Shown: positions 54,039 through 63,513 of the stretch, one piece after another | Layout: every line of letters begins with the position of its first letter | Numbering within the stretch: the first letter of the stretch is position 1 | Source: Vulcanimicrobium winogradskyi | Lineage (GTDB): Bacteria; Vulcanimicrobiota; Vulcanimicrobiia; Vulcanimicrobiales; Vulcanimicrobiaceae | Direction of reading: 5' to 3' | NCBI GenBank assembly: GCA_003134965.1 | Contig: PLDA01000002.1 | Location: forward strand, 372,001-436,000 | DNA: 64,000 nucleotides | Made by a program: the position numbers and the translations under genes | Notes under the pieces: generated by a model | Database searches by the model: none | What the model saw: only the letters and a program-made list of their open reading frames with translations | What the model was told of the DNA's origin: nothing

Positions 54039-56113
54039 TCGCGGCGCGGCCGCGCGTCGAGGCGGGTCTTCCGTACCCGCTCGGTGCGACGTGGGACGGC
54101 AAGGGCGTGAACTTCGCGCTCTTCAGCGCGAACGCCGAGCGGGTCGAGCTGTGCGTGTTCGACCCGCGTGGGCGGCGCGAGATCTCGCGCATCGTTCTCC
54201 CCGAATACACCGACGAGGTCTGGCACGGCTACCTGCCGGAGGCGCGGCCGGGGATGCTGTACGGCTACCGTGTCTACGGGCCGTACGAACCGGCGCGCGG
54301 TCACCGCTTCAACCATCACAAGCTGCTGCTCGATCCGTACGCGAAGGCGCTGGCCGGCAAGCTGCGCTGGACCGACGCGCAGTACGGCTATCGCATCGGC
54401 GCGCAGCGTGAAGATCTGTCGTTCGACCGGCGCGACAACGCCGGCGCGATGCCGAAGTGCGTCGTCCTCGAAGAAGCGTTCACCTGGGGTGAAGACCATC
54501 GCCCCGGCGTCGCCTGGACCGAAACGGTCTTCTACGAGCTTCACGTCAAGGGGTTCACCGTTACGCACCCGGCGGTCCAGCCCGCGCTGCGCGGGACGTT
54601 CGCGGGGCTCGCCTCGCCGGCGGTGATCGCGTACCTGCACGACCTCGGCGTCACGACGCTCGAACTCCTCCCCGTCCACGCGTTCGTCGACGATCGGCGC
54701 TTGGTCGAGCAAAAGCTCCGCAACTATTGGGGCTACAACACGATCGGCTTCTTCGCCCCCGAACCGCGCTATCTGCAGTCGGAACCGAACGAGTTCAAGA
54801 CGATGGTGAAGCATCTGCACGAAGCCGGGATCGAGGTCGTCCTCGACGTCGTGTACAACCACACCGCGGAAGGGAATCATCTCGGTCCGACGTTCTCGTT
54901 CAAGGGGATCGACAACGCCTCGTACTACCGACTCGCCGAAGACCCGCGTTTCTACGACGACGTCTCGGGGACGGGCAACACGCTCGACTTGCGGCACCCG
55001 CGCGTATTGCAGATGGTGACGGACTCGCTGCGCTACTGGGTCGACGAGATGCACGTCGACGGCTTTCGTTTCGACCTGGCGCCGGCGCTCGCGCGCGAGA
55101 ACCACGGCGTCGCCCGCGACGCGGCGTTCTTCAAGGTGTTGGCGCAAGATCCGGTCCTCTCGCGCGTCAAGCTGATCGCCGAGCCGTGGGACGTCGGCCT
55201 GGGCGGTTACCAGCTCGGCAACTTTCCGCCGGGATGGTCGGAGTGGAACGGCAAGTACCGCGACACCGTGCGCCGCTTCTGGCGCGGTGAGGGCGGCGTG
55301 CTCCCGGAGCTCGCCTCCCGGCTGGCCGGGTCGTCGGATCTCTTCGAGCACCAGGGCCGCCGCCCGCGCGCGAGCATCAACTTCGTCACGGTACACGACG
55401 GCTTCACGCTCAACGACCTCGTCTCGTACAACCAGAAGCACAACGAAGCGAACCACGAGGGCAACCGGGACGGGACCGACGACAACCTGAGCTGGAACTG
55501 CGGCGTCGAAGGCCCGTCCGACGATCCCGAGATCGTGAACCTGCGCGAGCGGCAAAAGCGGAACTTCATCGCGACGCTGCTGCTCTCGCTCGGCGTCCCG
55601 CTGCTGCTGGCGGGCGACGAGCACGGGCGCGCGCAGCTCGGCAACAACAACGCGTACTGCCAGGACAACGAGGTCTCGTGGGTCGACTGGAGCGGGACGA
55701 ACGCGCGCGACCTCGCGCTCGCGGAGTTCGTCAAGACGATGCTGCGGACGCGGCACGAACATCCCGCCTTCAAACGCGATGCGTTCTTCCGCGGCGCGCC
55801 GGTCGACGCGAGCGGGCGCAAGGACATCGCCTGGATGAAGCCCGACGGGCACGAGATGACACCGGACGACTGGACGCACGAGAGGCGCACGATCGGCTGC
55901 TTCTTCGGCGCGCGCCCGATGCTGTTCGTCGCGATGAACGCCGCGCCCGACGACGTCGCCTTCACGCTCCCGGACCTCAGGCACGTCTCGTGGTCGCTGG
56001 TGCTCGACACCGGGATCGAAGGCGGCGCGCAGCGCGACGTGCCGAGCGACGAGGTCTCCGTCTACCCGATGATCTCGCGCTCGCTGGCGCTCTTTGCCGG
56101 AAGCATCCGATGA
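54035..56113 (+). CDS. glgX: Glycogen debranching enzyme
   Basis: 692 aa, GH13 isoamylase type that removes alpha-1,6 branches. Motifs: YPLGATWDGKGVNFALFSANA, YELHVKGFT, VLDVVYNHTAEGN, nucleophile in DGFRFDLAPALARE, acid/base in LIAEPWDVG, and FVTVHDGFTLNDLVSYNQKHN. GTG start overlaps the glgB stop (GTGA). Confidence 0.95.
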   Translation: MIAARPRVEAGLPYPLGATWDGKGVNFALFSANAERVELCVFDPRGRREISRIVLPEYTDEVWHGYLPEARPGMLYGYRVYGPYEPARGHRFNHHKLLLDPYAKALAGKLRWTDAQYGYRIGAQREDLSFDRRDNAGAMPKCVVLEEAFTWGEDHRPGVAWTETVFYELHVKGFTVTHPAVQPALRGTFAGLASPAVIAYLHDLGVTTLELLPVHAFVDDRRLVEQKLRNYWGYNTIGFFAPEPRYLQSEPNEFKTMVKHLHEAGIEVVLDVVYNHTAEGNHLGPTFSFKGIDNASYYRLAEDPRFYDDVSGTGNTLDLRHPRVLQMVTDSLRYWVDEMHVDGFRFDLAPALARENHGVARDAAFFKVLAQDPVLSRVKLIAEPWDVGLGGYQLGNFPPGWSEWNGKYRDTVRRFWRGEGGVLPELASRLAGSSDLFEHQGRRPRASINFVTVHDGFTLNDLVSYNQKHNEANHEGNRDGTDDNLSWNCGVEGPSDDPEIVNLRERQKRNFIATLLLSLGVPLLLAGDEHGRAQLGNNNAYCQDNEVSWVDWSGTNARDLALAEFVKTMLRTRHEHPAFKRDAFFRGAPVDASGRKDIAWMKPDGHEMTPDDWTHERRTIGCFFGARPMLFVAMNAAPDDVAFTLPDLRHVSWSLVLDTGIEGGAQRDVPSDEVSVYPMISRSLALFAGSIR

Positions 56114-58170
56114 GCGCACACCGTGCGCGGGTCGCGCGCTCGTACGTCGACGCGCTGGGGACCCAGCGTGACGCGCCACCCGAAACCGTCGCGCGGTTCG
56201 AGGAGCTGCTCGCCGGCGATCCGCGCGGCTTTGTCGCGCCGACGGTCGTACTGCGCGAGGACGCAGCGCTCACCGTCGAGGTGACGCTCCCCGCAATGTC
56301 GTGGACGGAGAACCTGCGCTGGACGCTTGAACGCGACGACGGGACATCGGACGAAGGGACGGTCGCGCTTCGCGAGGCGCCCCTTCTCTGCGCCGACCAC
56401 CGCGTCGCGTCGACCTACGATACGCGCCGCATCGCGATCGCCGGGCCGCAGCCGCTCGGCGTCCATCGGCTCACGCTCACGGTCGATGCGTACGGGCGTG
56501 GCACCACGCATGTCGTCGTCGTGCCGGCGCACGCGTATCCGGTGCGCGGCCGCACCTGGGGGATCGCGCTCCAGCTCTACACGCTGCGCAGCGAACGCAA
56601 CGCCGGGATCGGAGACTTCGCCGATCTGCGCGCCGTCTGCCGGCTCCTCGGCGAACGCGGGGCGTCGTACGTCGGAATCAACCCGCTGCACGCGACGTTC
56701 CGCACCGACCCGGAATCGGCGAGCCCGTACGCCGCCTCGTCGCGCGTCTGGCTCAACTGCCTGTACATCGCGCTCGAAGACGTTCCGGAGTACGATAGCC
56801 CACTGATGCGCGCCGAGATCCTCGACGAAGGCCTCGTCGAAACGCTCGCCGCGATCCGCGCGACGCCGCAGGTCGACTATGCCGGCGTCGCCGACTACAA
56901 AAACGAGGTTTTGCGCACCTGTTTCACGGTGCTCAACAACGTTGCGGAGCGCGGCGGAGACGGCGCCCGCCGGGATCTCTTCGACGCCTGGTGCGCCGAG
57001 CGCGGCGAGTCGCTGACGCGCTTCGCGGTGTTCGAAGCGCTGGTCGCCAGGTTCGGCCGCGAACTGGCCGGGTGGCCCGAGACGTTCCGCAGCCCGGCCT
57101 CGCCCGACGTTGCGATGTTCGCGGCGGCCGAGCACAAGGAGGTCCGGTTCGCGATGTACCTGCAGTGGCTCGCCGCCGAGCAGCTCGCGGCGGTCGCCGC
57201 CGACGCTGCGCGACACGGTGTGCGACTCTACCGCGATCTCGCGGTCGGCGTCGACGTCAACGCGGCCGACGTCTGGGCCGACGCCGAAGCGTACGTCGCC
57301 GAGGCCTCGGTCGGCGCGCCGCCCGACGTCCTCAACACCCTTGGTCAGGACTGGGGGCTGCCGCCGCTCGATCCCGGCGGGCTCTCGCGCGGGGGCTACG
57401 CCAAACTGCTCGCGATCGTGCAGGCGAACTGCCGCGACGCCGGCGCGCTGCGCATCGATCACGCGTTCTCGCTGGCGCGGTTGTACTGGATCCCGCGCGG
57501 CGCCGATCCGCGCAGCGGGACCTACGTCGGCTATCCGCTCGACGATCTGCGCGGGATCGTTGCGCTCGCCAGCGTCCGCGAACGGTGCGTCGTGATCGGC
57601 GAGGACCTGGGGACCGTCCCCGACGGGTTTCGCGAGCTGATGGAATCGACCGGGATCCTCTCGTACCGCGTCCTACTCTTCGAGCGCCGCGCGGACGGCT
57701 CGTTCGCTGCACCCGAGGAGTATCCGCCGCTGGCGCTCGCGACCGCCGGGACGCACGACCTGCCGACGATCGCAGCCTGGCTGCGCGGCGAAGATGCCGA
57801 GCTGCGCGACCGGCTTGGGATGCTGGAGACGCCGCTCGACGCCGAACGTGCCGACCGCGAGCGGGATCGGGCGCTGCTCCTGGAGTCGCTGATCGCGCAC
57901 GGCGATCTCGCTGCCGGCGAGCGCGAGAACGACGTGGCGGTCGTCGTCGCCGCGAACCGCTACCTCGCGGCGACGCCCTGCGCGATCGTGATGGCGCAGC
58001 TCGACGACCTGCTCGAGGAGCGCGAGCCGGTCAACGTCCCGGGGACGTCGACGGAGTACCCGAACTGGCGCCGGAAGCTGGCGACCAGCGTCGAAGCCCT
58101 CGCGTCCGACCAGCGCCTCGAGCGCCTCTGCACCGCCCTGAGTGAACTCCGTCCGAGGTCTACGCCGTGA
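56110..58170 (+). CDS. malQ: 4-alpha-glucanotransferase (amylomaltase)
   Basis: 686 aa, GH77. It moves glucan segments between maltodextrins and releases glucose. An N-terminal domain of about 140 residues precedes the barrel, as in longer MalQ proteins. Motifs: GIALQLYTLRSERNAGIGDF, nucleophile LRIDHAF, acid/base VIGEDLGTVP, and TAGTHDLPTIAAW. ATG overlaps the glgX stop, and the stop overlaps the next GTG. Confidence 0.93.
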   Translation: MSAHRARVARSYVDALGTQRDAPPETVARFEELLAGDPRGFVAPTVVLREDAALTVEVTLPAMSWTENLRWTLERDDGTSDEGTVALREAPLLCADHRVASTYDTRRIAIAGPQPLGVHRLTLTVDAYGRGTTHVVVVPAHAYPVRGRTWGIALQLYTLRSERNAGIGDFADLRAVCRLLGERGASYVGINPLHATFRTDPESASPYAASSRVWLNCLYIALEDVPEYDSPLMRAEILDEGLVETLAAIRATPQVDYAGVADYKNEVLRTCFTVLNNVAERGGDGARRDLFDAWCAERGESLTRFAVFEALVARFGRELAGWPETFRSPASPDVAMFAAAEHKEVRFAMYLQWLAAEQLAAVAADAARHGVRLYRDLAVGVDVNAADVWADAEAYVAEASVGAPPDVLNTLGQDWGLPPLDPGGLSRGGYAKLLAIVQANCRDAGALRIDHAFSLARLYWIPRGADPRSGTYVGYPLDDLRGIVALASVRERCVVIGEDLGTVPDGFRELMESTGILSYRVLLFERRADGSFAAPEEYPPLALATAGTHDLPTIAAWLRGEDAELRDRLGMLETPLDAERADRERDRALLLESLIAHGDLAAGERENDVAVVVAANRYLAATPCAIVMAQLDDLLEEREPVNVPGTSTEYPNWRRKLATSVEALASDQRLERLCTALSELRPRSTP

Positions 58171-60674
58171 AAGCTGTCTTGATGGCCGGGGGTGAAGGCT
58201 CCCGACTCCGTCCGTTGACCTCGCGCCGGCCAAAACCGTTGGCTCCCGTTGCCGGGAAGCCCGTGATGGAGCTGATCGTCGAGCTGCTGAAGCAGCACGG
58301 CTTCGACGAGGTCGTCTCGACGCTGCACTACCTCGCCGACGAGATCGAGGCGTACTTCGGCGACGGCGAGGCGCACGGCATAAAGATGCACTACGTCGTC
58401 GAGGACACGCCGCTGGGCACTGCCGGTGCGGTGAAGATGGCGCACGAGCTGCTCGCCGGCGAGACGTTCCTGGTGATCAGCGGCGACGCGCTGACCGATC
58501 TCGACCTCGGCGCGGTCGTGCGACATCACCGGGAACAGGGAAACGACGTCACGATCGCGCTGCAGCGCGTGACGAACCCGCTCGAGTTCGGCGTCGTCGT
58601 CACCGATGAGTCGGGCCGTATCGTGCGGTTTCTGGAGAAGCCCTCGTGGGGCGAAGTCTTCTCGGATACGATCAACACCGGGATCTACGTCCTCGAGCCC
58701 GGGATCCTCGACCGCATGCAGCGCGGCAAGGTATACGACTTCTCGAAGGATCTGTTCCCCGAGATGCTTCGCGAGGGGGCGAAACTCGGCGGCTACGTGA
58801 TCGACGCGTACTGGACCGACATCGGCAACCTGGAACAGTATCAGGGAGCGAACTACGATGCGGTCTCCGGCAAGGTACGCATCGCGTTTCCGGGCGCAGA
58901 GATCGCGCCCGGCGTGTACGCCGGCGAGGGGACGAGGGTCCATCCGGATGCGCAGATCGAAGGTCCGGTCGTGCTCGGCCGCGACGTGCGGATCGCGGCC
59001 GGCGCGGCGATCACCGGGCCATCAGTCATCGGCGATCGCACGATCGTCGAACGCGGCGCGGTCGTCTGCCGCAGCGTGCTCTGGGAAGACGTCTACGTCG
59101 GCGAGGAGGCGTCGCTTAACGACTGCACGGTCGCCGACCGCAACACCGTGCAGAAGCGCGCCAAGGTCAACGAGAACAGCGTGATCGGGCGCGGCTGCAC
59201 GATCGGCGCCGGCGCGACGGTGAACGCGCACCTCAAGCTCTGGCCCGACAAGTGGGTCAACCCCGGCTCGATCGTCTCGATGTCGCTGATCTACGGCCAG
59301 AAGTGGCCGGGCTCGCTGTTCGGCTCCGGCGGGATCAGCGGCCTCGCGAACCTCGAGATCACCCCCGAGTTCGCGCTGAAGCTCGGCCAGGCGTTCGGGA
59401 CCTGGCTCAAGCCCGGGCAGACCGTGATGACGAGCCGCGACACGCATCCGGCCTCGCGGGTGATGAACCGCTGCATCATTTCGGGGCTGCTCTCGGTCGG
59501 CGTCAACGTTCTCGACCTACGCTCGTACCCGCTCCCGCTCGCGCGCTACGCCGTGCGCGTCGGCAGCGACGGCGGCGTCCACGTCCGCGTCGCGACCGAC
59601 GATCCGAACGCGATCGTCTTCGAGTTCTTCGACCACACCGGGATCGGGATCGACAAAGGCACCGAGCGCAAGATCGAAAACCTGTTCTTCCGCGAAGACT
59701 TCCGGCGCACGCCGATGGACGAGGTGGGCCGGCTCGACTTCCCGTCGCGCGCGCTCGAACGCTACTCCGCCGCCTTCGTTGCGGCACTGGGCGCCAAGGC
59801 GTTGCACGAAGCGAACTTCCGCGTCGTGATCGACTACGCGTACGGCAACGCGTCGATCGTGCTGCCTCAGATCCTGGGTCAGCTCGGCGTCGAGCAGATC
59901 GCGCTGAACGCGTATTTCGACGCCGGCAAGGTGCGGACGTTCCGCGAGGACCGCGAACGGCATCTGCACCAGCTGGCCTCGGTCGTCTCTTCGCTGGAGG
60001 CGAACCTGGGCGTGCTGATCGACGCCGACGGCGAGACCGTCACGCTGGTCGACGACGCCGGCGAGATCGTCGGCCGCAACCGCCTGATGGCATTGCTGGT
60101 GCTGCTCGTCGCGCGCGCGACGCCGCACGCGCGGATCGGGATGCCGCTGACCGTACCGAGCGTCGTCGAGCAAATCGCCGCCGACAACGGCGCCGAGATC
60201 GTGCGCACGCGCAGCGACCGGCGCTCGCTGATGTCGCTCGCCGAGCGCGAGGGCAGCAGCCTCGCGTTCGCCGGCGGGATGAACTACGAGCTGATCTTTC
60301 CGGAGTTCCAGCCCGCCTTCGACGGGATCTACGCGACGGCGAAGATCATGGAGCTGATCGCCGCCGAGCACGAGCAGCTTTCGCAACTCGTCGCGATGCT
60401 GCCTGAATGGCACGTCGCGGGGCGGGTGGTGCCGTGCCCGTGGGACCGCAAGGGCGCCGTGATGCGCTCGCTGCACGACGAGGCAGCGCACGGGAACGGC
60501 AAGGTCGAGACGCTCGACGGGATCCGGCTGCCGCGTCCCGACGGCTGGGTGCTCGTGCTCCCCGACGCGACCGAAGCCTCGGTGAACGTGTGGGCCGAGG
60601 GACGCTCCGACGACGAGGCGGCGCACTACGCCGACGAGATCGTCGCACGGGTGCGCGATATCGCGAGTCGATGA
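58167..60674 (+). CDS. Sugar-phosphate nucleotidyltransferase fused to phosphohexomutase-like domain
   Basis: 835 aa. Residues 1-~230: nucleotidyltransferase with MAGGEGSRLRPLTSRRPKPL and VISGDALTDLD. Residues about 255-370: left-handed beta-helix (hexapeptide) repeats. Residues about 380-830: phosphomannomutase/phosphoglucomutase domains. The family is often annotated mannose-1-P guanylyltransferase, as in cyanobacterial fusions. The phosphoserine loop (TASHNP in active mutases) is not present; the corresponding region near 470-485 reads ATDDPNAIVFEFFD, so mutase activity is doubtful. GTG overlaps the malQ stop, placing it in the glycogen operon. ADP- or GDP-sugar supply is plausible. Confidence 0.88.
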   Translation: MKAVLMAGGEGSRLRPLTSRRPKPLAPVAGKPVMELIVELLKQHGFDEVVSTLHYLADEIEAYFGDGEAHGIKMHYVVEDTPLGTAGAVKMAHELLAGETFLVISGDALTDLDLGAVVRHHREQGNDVTIALQRVTNPLEFGVVVTDESGRIVRFLEKPSWGEVFSDTINTGIYVLEPGILDRMQRGKVYDFSKDLFPEMLREGAKLGGYVIDAYWTDIGNLEQYQGANYDAVSGKVRIAFPGAEIAPGVYAGEGTRVHPDAQIEGPVVLGRDVRIAAGAAITGPSVIGDRTIVERGAVVCRSVLWEDVYVGEEASLNDCTVADRNTVQKRAKVNENSVIGRGCTIGAGATVNAHLKLWPDKWVNPGSIVSMSLIYGQKWPGSLFGSGGISGLANLEITPEFALKLGQAFGTWLKPGQTVMTSRDTHPASRVMNRCIISGLLSVGVNVLDLRSYPLPLARYAVRVGSDGGVHVRVATDDPNAIVFEFFDHTGIGIDKGTERKIENLFFREDFRRTPMDEVGRLDFPSRALERYSAAFVAALGAKALHEANFRVVIDYAYGNASIVLPQILGQLGVEQIALNAYFDAGKVRTFREDRERHLHQLASVVSSLEANLGVLIDADGETVTLVDDAGEIVGRNRLMALLVLLVARATPHARIGMPLTVPSVVEQIAADNGAEIVRTRSDRRSLMSLAEREGSSLAFAGGMNYELIFPEFQPAFDGIYATAKIMELIAAEHEQLSQLVAMLPEWHVAGRVVPCPWDRKGAVMRSLHDEAAHGNGKVETLDGIRLPRPDGWVLVLPDATEASVNVWAEGRSDDEAAHYADEIVARVRDIASR

Positions 60675-60754
60675 TCCGCATTCAACTCTTCCCGGTGTGC
60701 GCCGCGATGACGTCGCGCGGGTGAAGGCGATCGCGGGCGCGTAATCGCTCGGTG

Positions 60755-62959
60755 ATGGCACACCAAGTTCCGTTCCGCCTCGCCGTCGCCGCGCTCGGCG
60801 CTGCGCTGCTCGCCGCGTCCTCGGCGGCGCCTCCGCCTGCGCCGCCCGCGGTCCGATCGGTGACCGAGACGCACTTTGGCGTGACCGTCAGCGATCCGTA
60901 CCGTTACTTCGAGAACGCGAAGGACCCCGGGCTCGCGACGTACTTCAAGACCCAGAACACGTACACGCGCACGGTGCTCGACGCGGTACCCGGACGGACC
61001 GTGCTCGCCCAGCGGATCGCGCAACTCGACAACATCACGGAATCGGTCAATGACGTTCAGCCGGTCGGCGGAACCTATTTCTACCAGAAGCGCGCAGCCG
61101 GCGCGAACACGACGCGGCTCTACGCGCGCGCGATTGCCGGCGGCGCGGAGCGCGTCGTGTTCGACCCCGACCGGTTCGCGCGCTCGGCGAAAGAGCACTA
61201 TACGATCGACTACTACTCGCCCTCGCTCGACGGGCGGTACGCCGCGATCGGGATCTCCGAAGGCGGCTCCGAGAAGACCGTGCTGCACGTCGTCGACACA
61301 CGCAGCGGACGACTGCTCCCGGACGTGATCGAGCGCGCGATCTACAACCCGCCCTCATGGCGGGACGACAGCCGTTCGTTCTTCTACTTCCGCACGCCGA
61401 AGGCGCCGCCGAACCAGCCGCAGAGTGAGCGCGACACGAAGGGCGTCGCCCGCCTGCACGTGCTCGGACGGGATCCCGACCGCGACCCGGCGATCTTCGG
61501 CTACGGCGTGAGCGCGCAAATTCCGTTCGCGCCGGAGGACGTTGCCGTCGTGAACGTTTCACCGCGCACGCGCTGGGCGGTCGCGGCGATCGTGCACGGC
61601 GTGCAGAACGAGATCGCGCTCTTCGTCGCGCCGGCCGCATCGGTTTCCGGTCCGAACGCGCCGTGGCGGAAGATCGCCGGCTTTGCCGACGACGTGACGA
61701 CCGGAGACGCGGTCGGCGACATGCTCTACCTGAGCACCCACAAAGGAGCGCCGCGCCATCGCGTGGTCGTGCTCGACATGCGCACCGGGACGCTGGCGAA
61801 GGCGCGCGAGGCGGTGCCGGAGTCGACGCGTGTCGTCGAGGAATTGGCGCTGGCCGGCGACGGCCTCTACCTGCGCGATCTCGATGCGGGACTGTCGAAG
61901 CTGCGCCGGCTCGCGGTCGGTCGCGACGGGTCGCCGGGTGCCCTCAGCGAGGTCGAGCTCCCGTTCGCCGGTGCGATCGGCAGCACGTCGACCGATCCGA
62001 TGGTCCCCGGCATCACCTTCGGTCTGCAGTCGTGGACCGAGTCCCCCCGCTGGTACCGCACCGGCCTGAACATCGCCCTGAGCGACACGGGCTTGCGCAA
62101 GAAATCCACCGTCGACTACTCGGGAATCACCTCGCTCGAGGTGCTCGCGACGAGCGCGGACGGCACGAAGGTACCGCTCTCGATCGTGATGCGCAAGGAC
62201 GCGCAGCTCGACGGCGCGCGTCCGACCTGGCTCGACGGCTACGGCGCCTACGGGATCGTGATCCGGCCGTCGTTCTCGACGACGCGGTTGGCATGGCTCG
62301 AGCGCGGCGCGATCTACGCCGAGTGTCACCCGCGCGGCGGGGGCGAGTACGGCGAGGACTGGCACTTCGGCGCGCACATCGCCACCAAGGGGCGCACCGT
62401 CGACGACTTCATCGGTTGCGCGCGCTATCTGATCGACAACCACTACACCTCGTCCGCCAAGCTCGCCGGCAGCGGGACGAGCGCCGGCGGGGTGACGATC
62501 GGCAACGCGATCGTCCAGCATCCGGAGCTGTGGGCCGCGGCGCTCGACGTCGTCGGTGATACCGACGCGGTGCGGGACGAGTTCGCCGAAGGCGGCCCCG
62601 CGAACATCCCGGAGTTCGGGACGATCGCGAACAAGGTGGGCTGGGACGCGCTCTACGCGACCGATGCGTACCTGCACGTGAAGGACGGCGTCGCCTATCC
62701 CGCCGTCCTGGCGATCACCGGCGCAAACGACCCGCGCGTCGCGCCTTGGATCGTCGCGAAGTTCGCGGCGCGCCTGCAGGCGGCGACGTCGAGCGGGAAG
62801 CCCGTGCTGCTGCGCGTCGACTACGACGCGGGGCACGGCTATCTCGGCAGCTCGCGCGCGCAGGCGCAGGCGCTCACCACCGACGAGCTCTCGTTCCTGT
62901 TCTGGCAGCTCGGCGACCCGGCGTTCGCGGCGGCCCCCGCCCCGGCGTCTTCGCCGTAG
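60755..62959 (+). CDS. Secreted prolyl oligopeptidase (S9A)
   Basis: 734 aa, normal for the family. Signal peptide (LAVAALGAALLAASSAAP). Seven-bladed propeller (about 70-420), then a hydrolase domain: GAYGIVIRPSFS, YAECHPRGGGEYGEDWHFGA, nucleophile GSGTSAGGV, Asp in TGANDPRV, His in DAGHGY. It cleaves short peptides after proline in the periplasm or outside. ATG at 60755; a GTG codon directly precedes it. Confidence 0.93.
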   Translation: MAHQVPFRLAVAALGAALLAASSAAPPPAPPAVRSVTETHFGVTVSDPYRYFENAKDPGLATYFKTQNTYTRTVLDAVPGRTVLAQRIAQLDNITESVNDVQPVGGTYFYQKRAAGANTTRLYARAIAGGAERVVFDPDRFARSAKEHYTIDYYSPSLDGRYAAIGISEGGSEKTVLHVVDTRSGRLLPDVIERAIYNPPSWRDDSRSFFYFRTPKAPPNQPQSERDTKGVARLHVLGRDPDRDPAIFGYGVSAQIPFAPEDVAVVNVSPRTRWAVAAIVHGVQNEIALFVAPAASVSGPNAPWRKIAGFADDVTTGDAVGDMLYLSTHKGAPRHRVVVLDMRTGTLAKAREAVPESTRVVEELALAGDGLYLRDLDAGLSKLRRLAVGRDGSPGALSEVELPFAGAIGSTSTDPMVPGITFGLQSWTESPRWYRTGLNIALSDTGLRKKSTVDYSGITSLEVLATSADGTKVPLSIVMRKDAQLDGARPTWLDGYGAYGIVIRPSFSTTRLAWLERGAIYAECHPRGGGEYGEDWHFGAHIATKGRTVDDFIGCARYLIDNHYTSSAKLAGSGTSAGGVTIGNAIVQHPELWAAALDVVGDTDAVRDEFAEGGPANIPEFGTIANKVGWDALYATDAYLHVKDGVAYPAVLAITGANDPRVAPWIVAKFAARLQAATSSGKPVLLRVDYDAGHGYLGSSRAQAQALTTDELSFLFWQLGDPAFAAAPAPASSP

Positions 62960-62970
62960 GCCACGCACGT

Positions 62971-63513
62971 ATGCCGGTGTACATCGCGCTGCTGCGCGGC
63001 GTCAACGTCGGTGGCCGCGCGAAGGTCGCGATGTCCGACCTGCGCACGCTGTTGACGGAGTTGGGCTTCGACGACGCGCGATCGCTGCTGCAGAGCGGCA
63101 ACCTCGTGTTTCGCGGTGCGGCACGCAAGCCTGCCGAGCTCGAACGCGCGCTCGCCGCCGCCGTGCAAAGCCGGCTCGGCATGCGCTCGGACGTCATGGT
63201 CCGCACGGTCCCGGACTGGGACGGAATCGTCGCCGGCAACCCGTTTCCCGACGAAGCCGAGCGCGATCCGTCACATGTCCTCGTCTTGTTCCTCACGGGG
63301 TCGGCAAGCGCGGAGGCGGTCGCAGCGCTGCAAGGGGCGATCGCGGGGCGCGAGATCGTGCGCGGATCAGGGCGGCAGATCTACGCCTACTACCCCGACG
63401 GGATCGGCCGCTCGAAGCTGACCCTGCCCGCGATCGAAGCGGCGCTCGGCACGCGCGCCACCGGACGCAACTGGAACACCGTGCTCAAGATCGCCGCGCT
63501 CGCAGGCGCCTAG
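62971..63513 (+). CDS. DUF1697 family protein
   Basis: 180 aa. The start MPVYIALLRGVNVGGRAKVAM, then LLQSGNLVFRG and a GRNWNTVLKIAAL end are hallmarks of DUF1697. Cytoplasmic, function unknown. ATG at 62971, 11 bases after the peptidase stop. Its stop overlaps the convergent aspartyl protease stop by four bases. Confidence 0.92.
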   Translation: MPVYIALLRGVNVGGRAKVAMSDLRTLLTELGFDDARSLLQSGNLVFRGAARKPAELERALAAAVQSRLGMRSDVMVRTVPDWDGIVAGNPFPDEAERDPSHVLVLFLTGSASAEAVAALQGAIAGREIVRGSGRQIYAYYPDGIGRSKLTLPAIEAALGTRATGRNWNTVLKIAALAGA

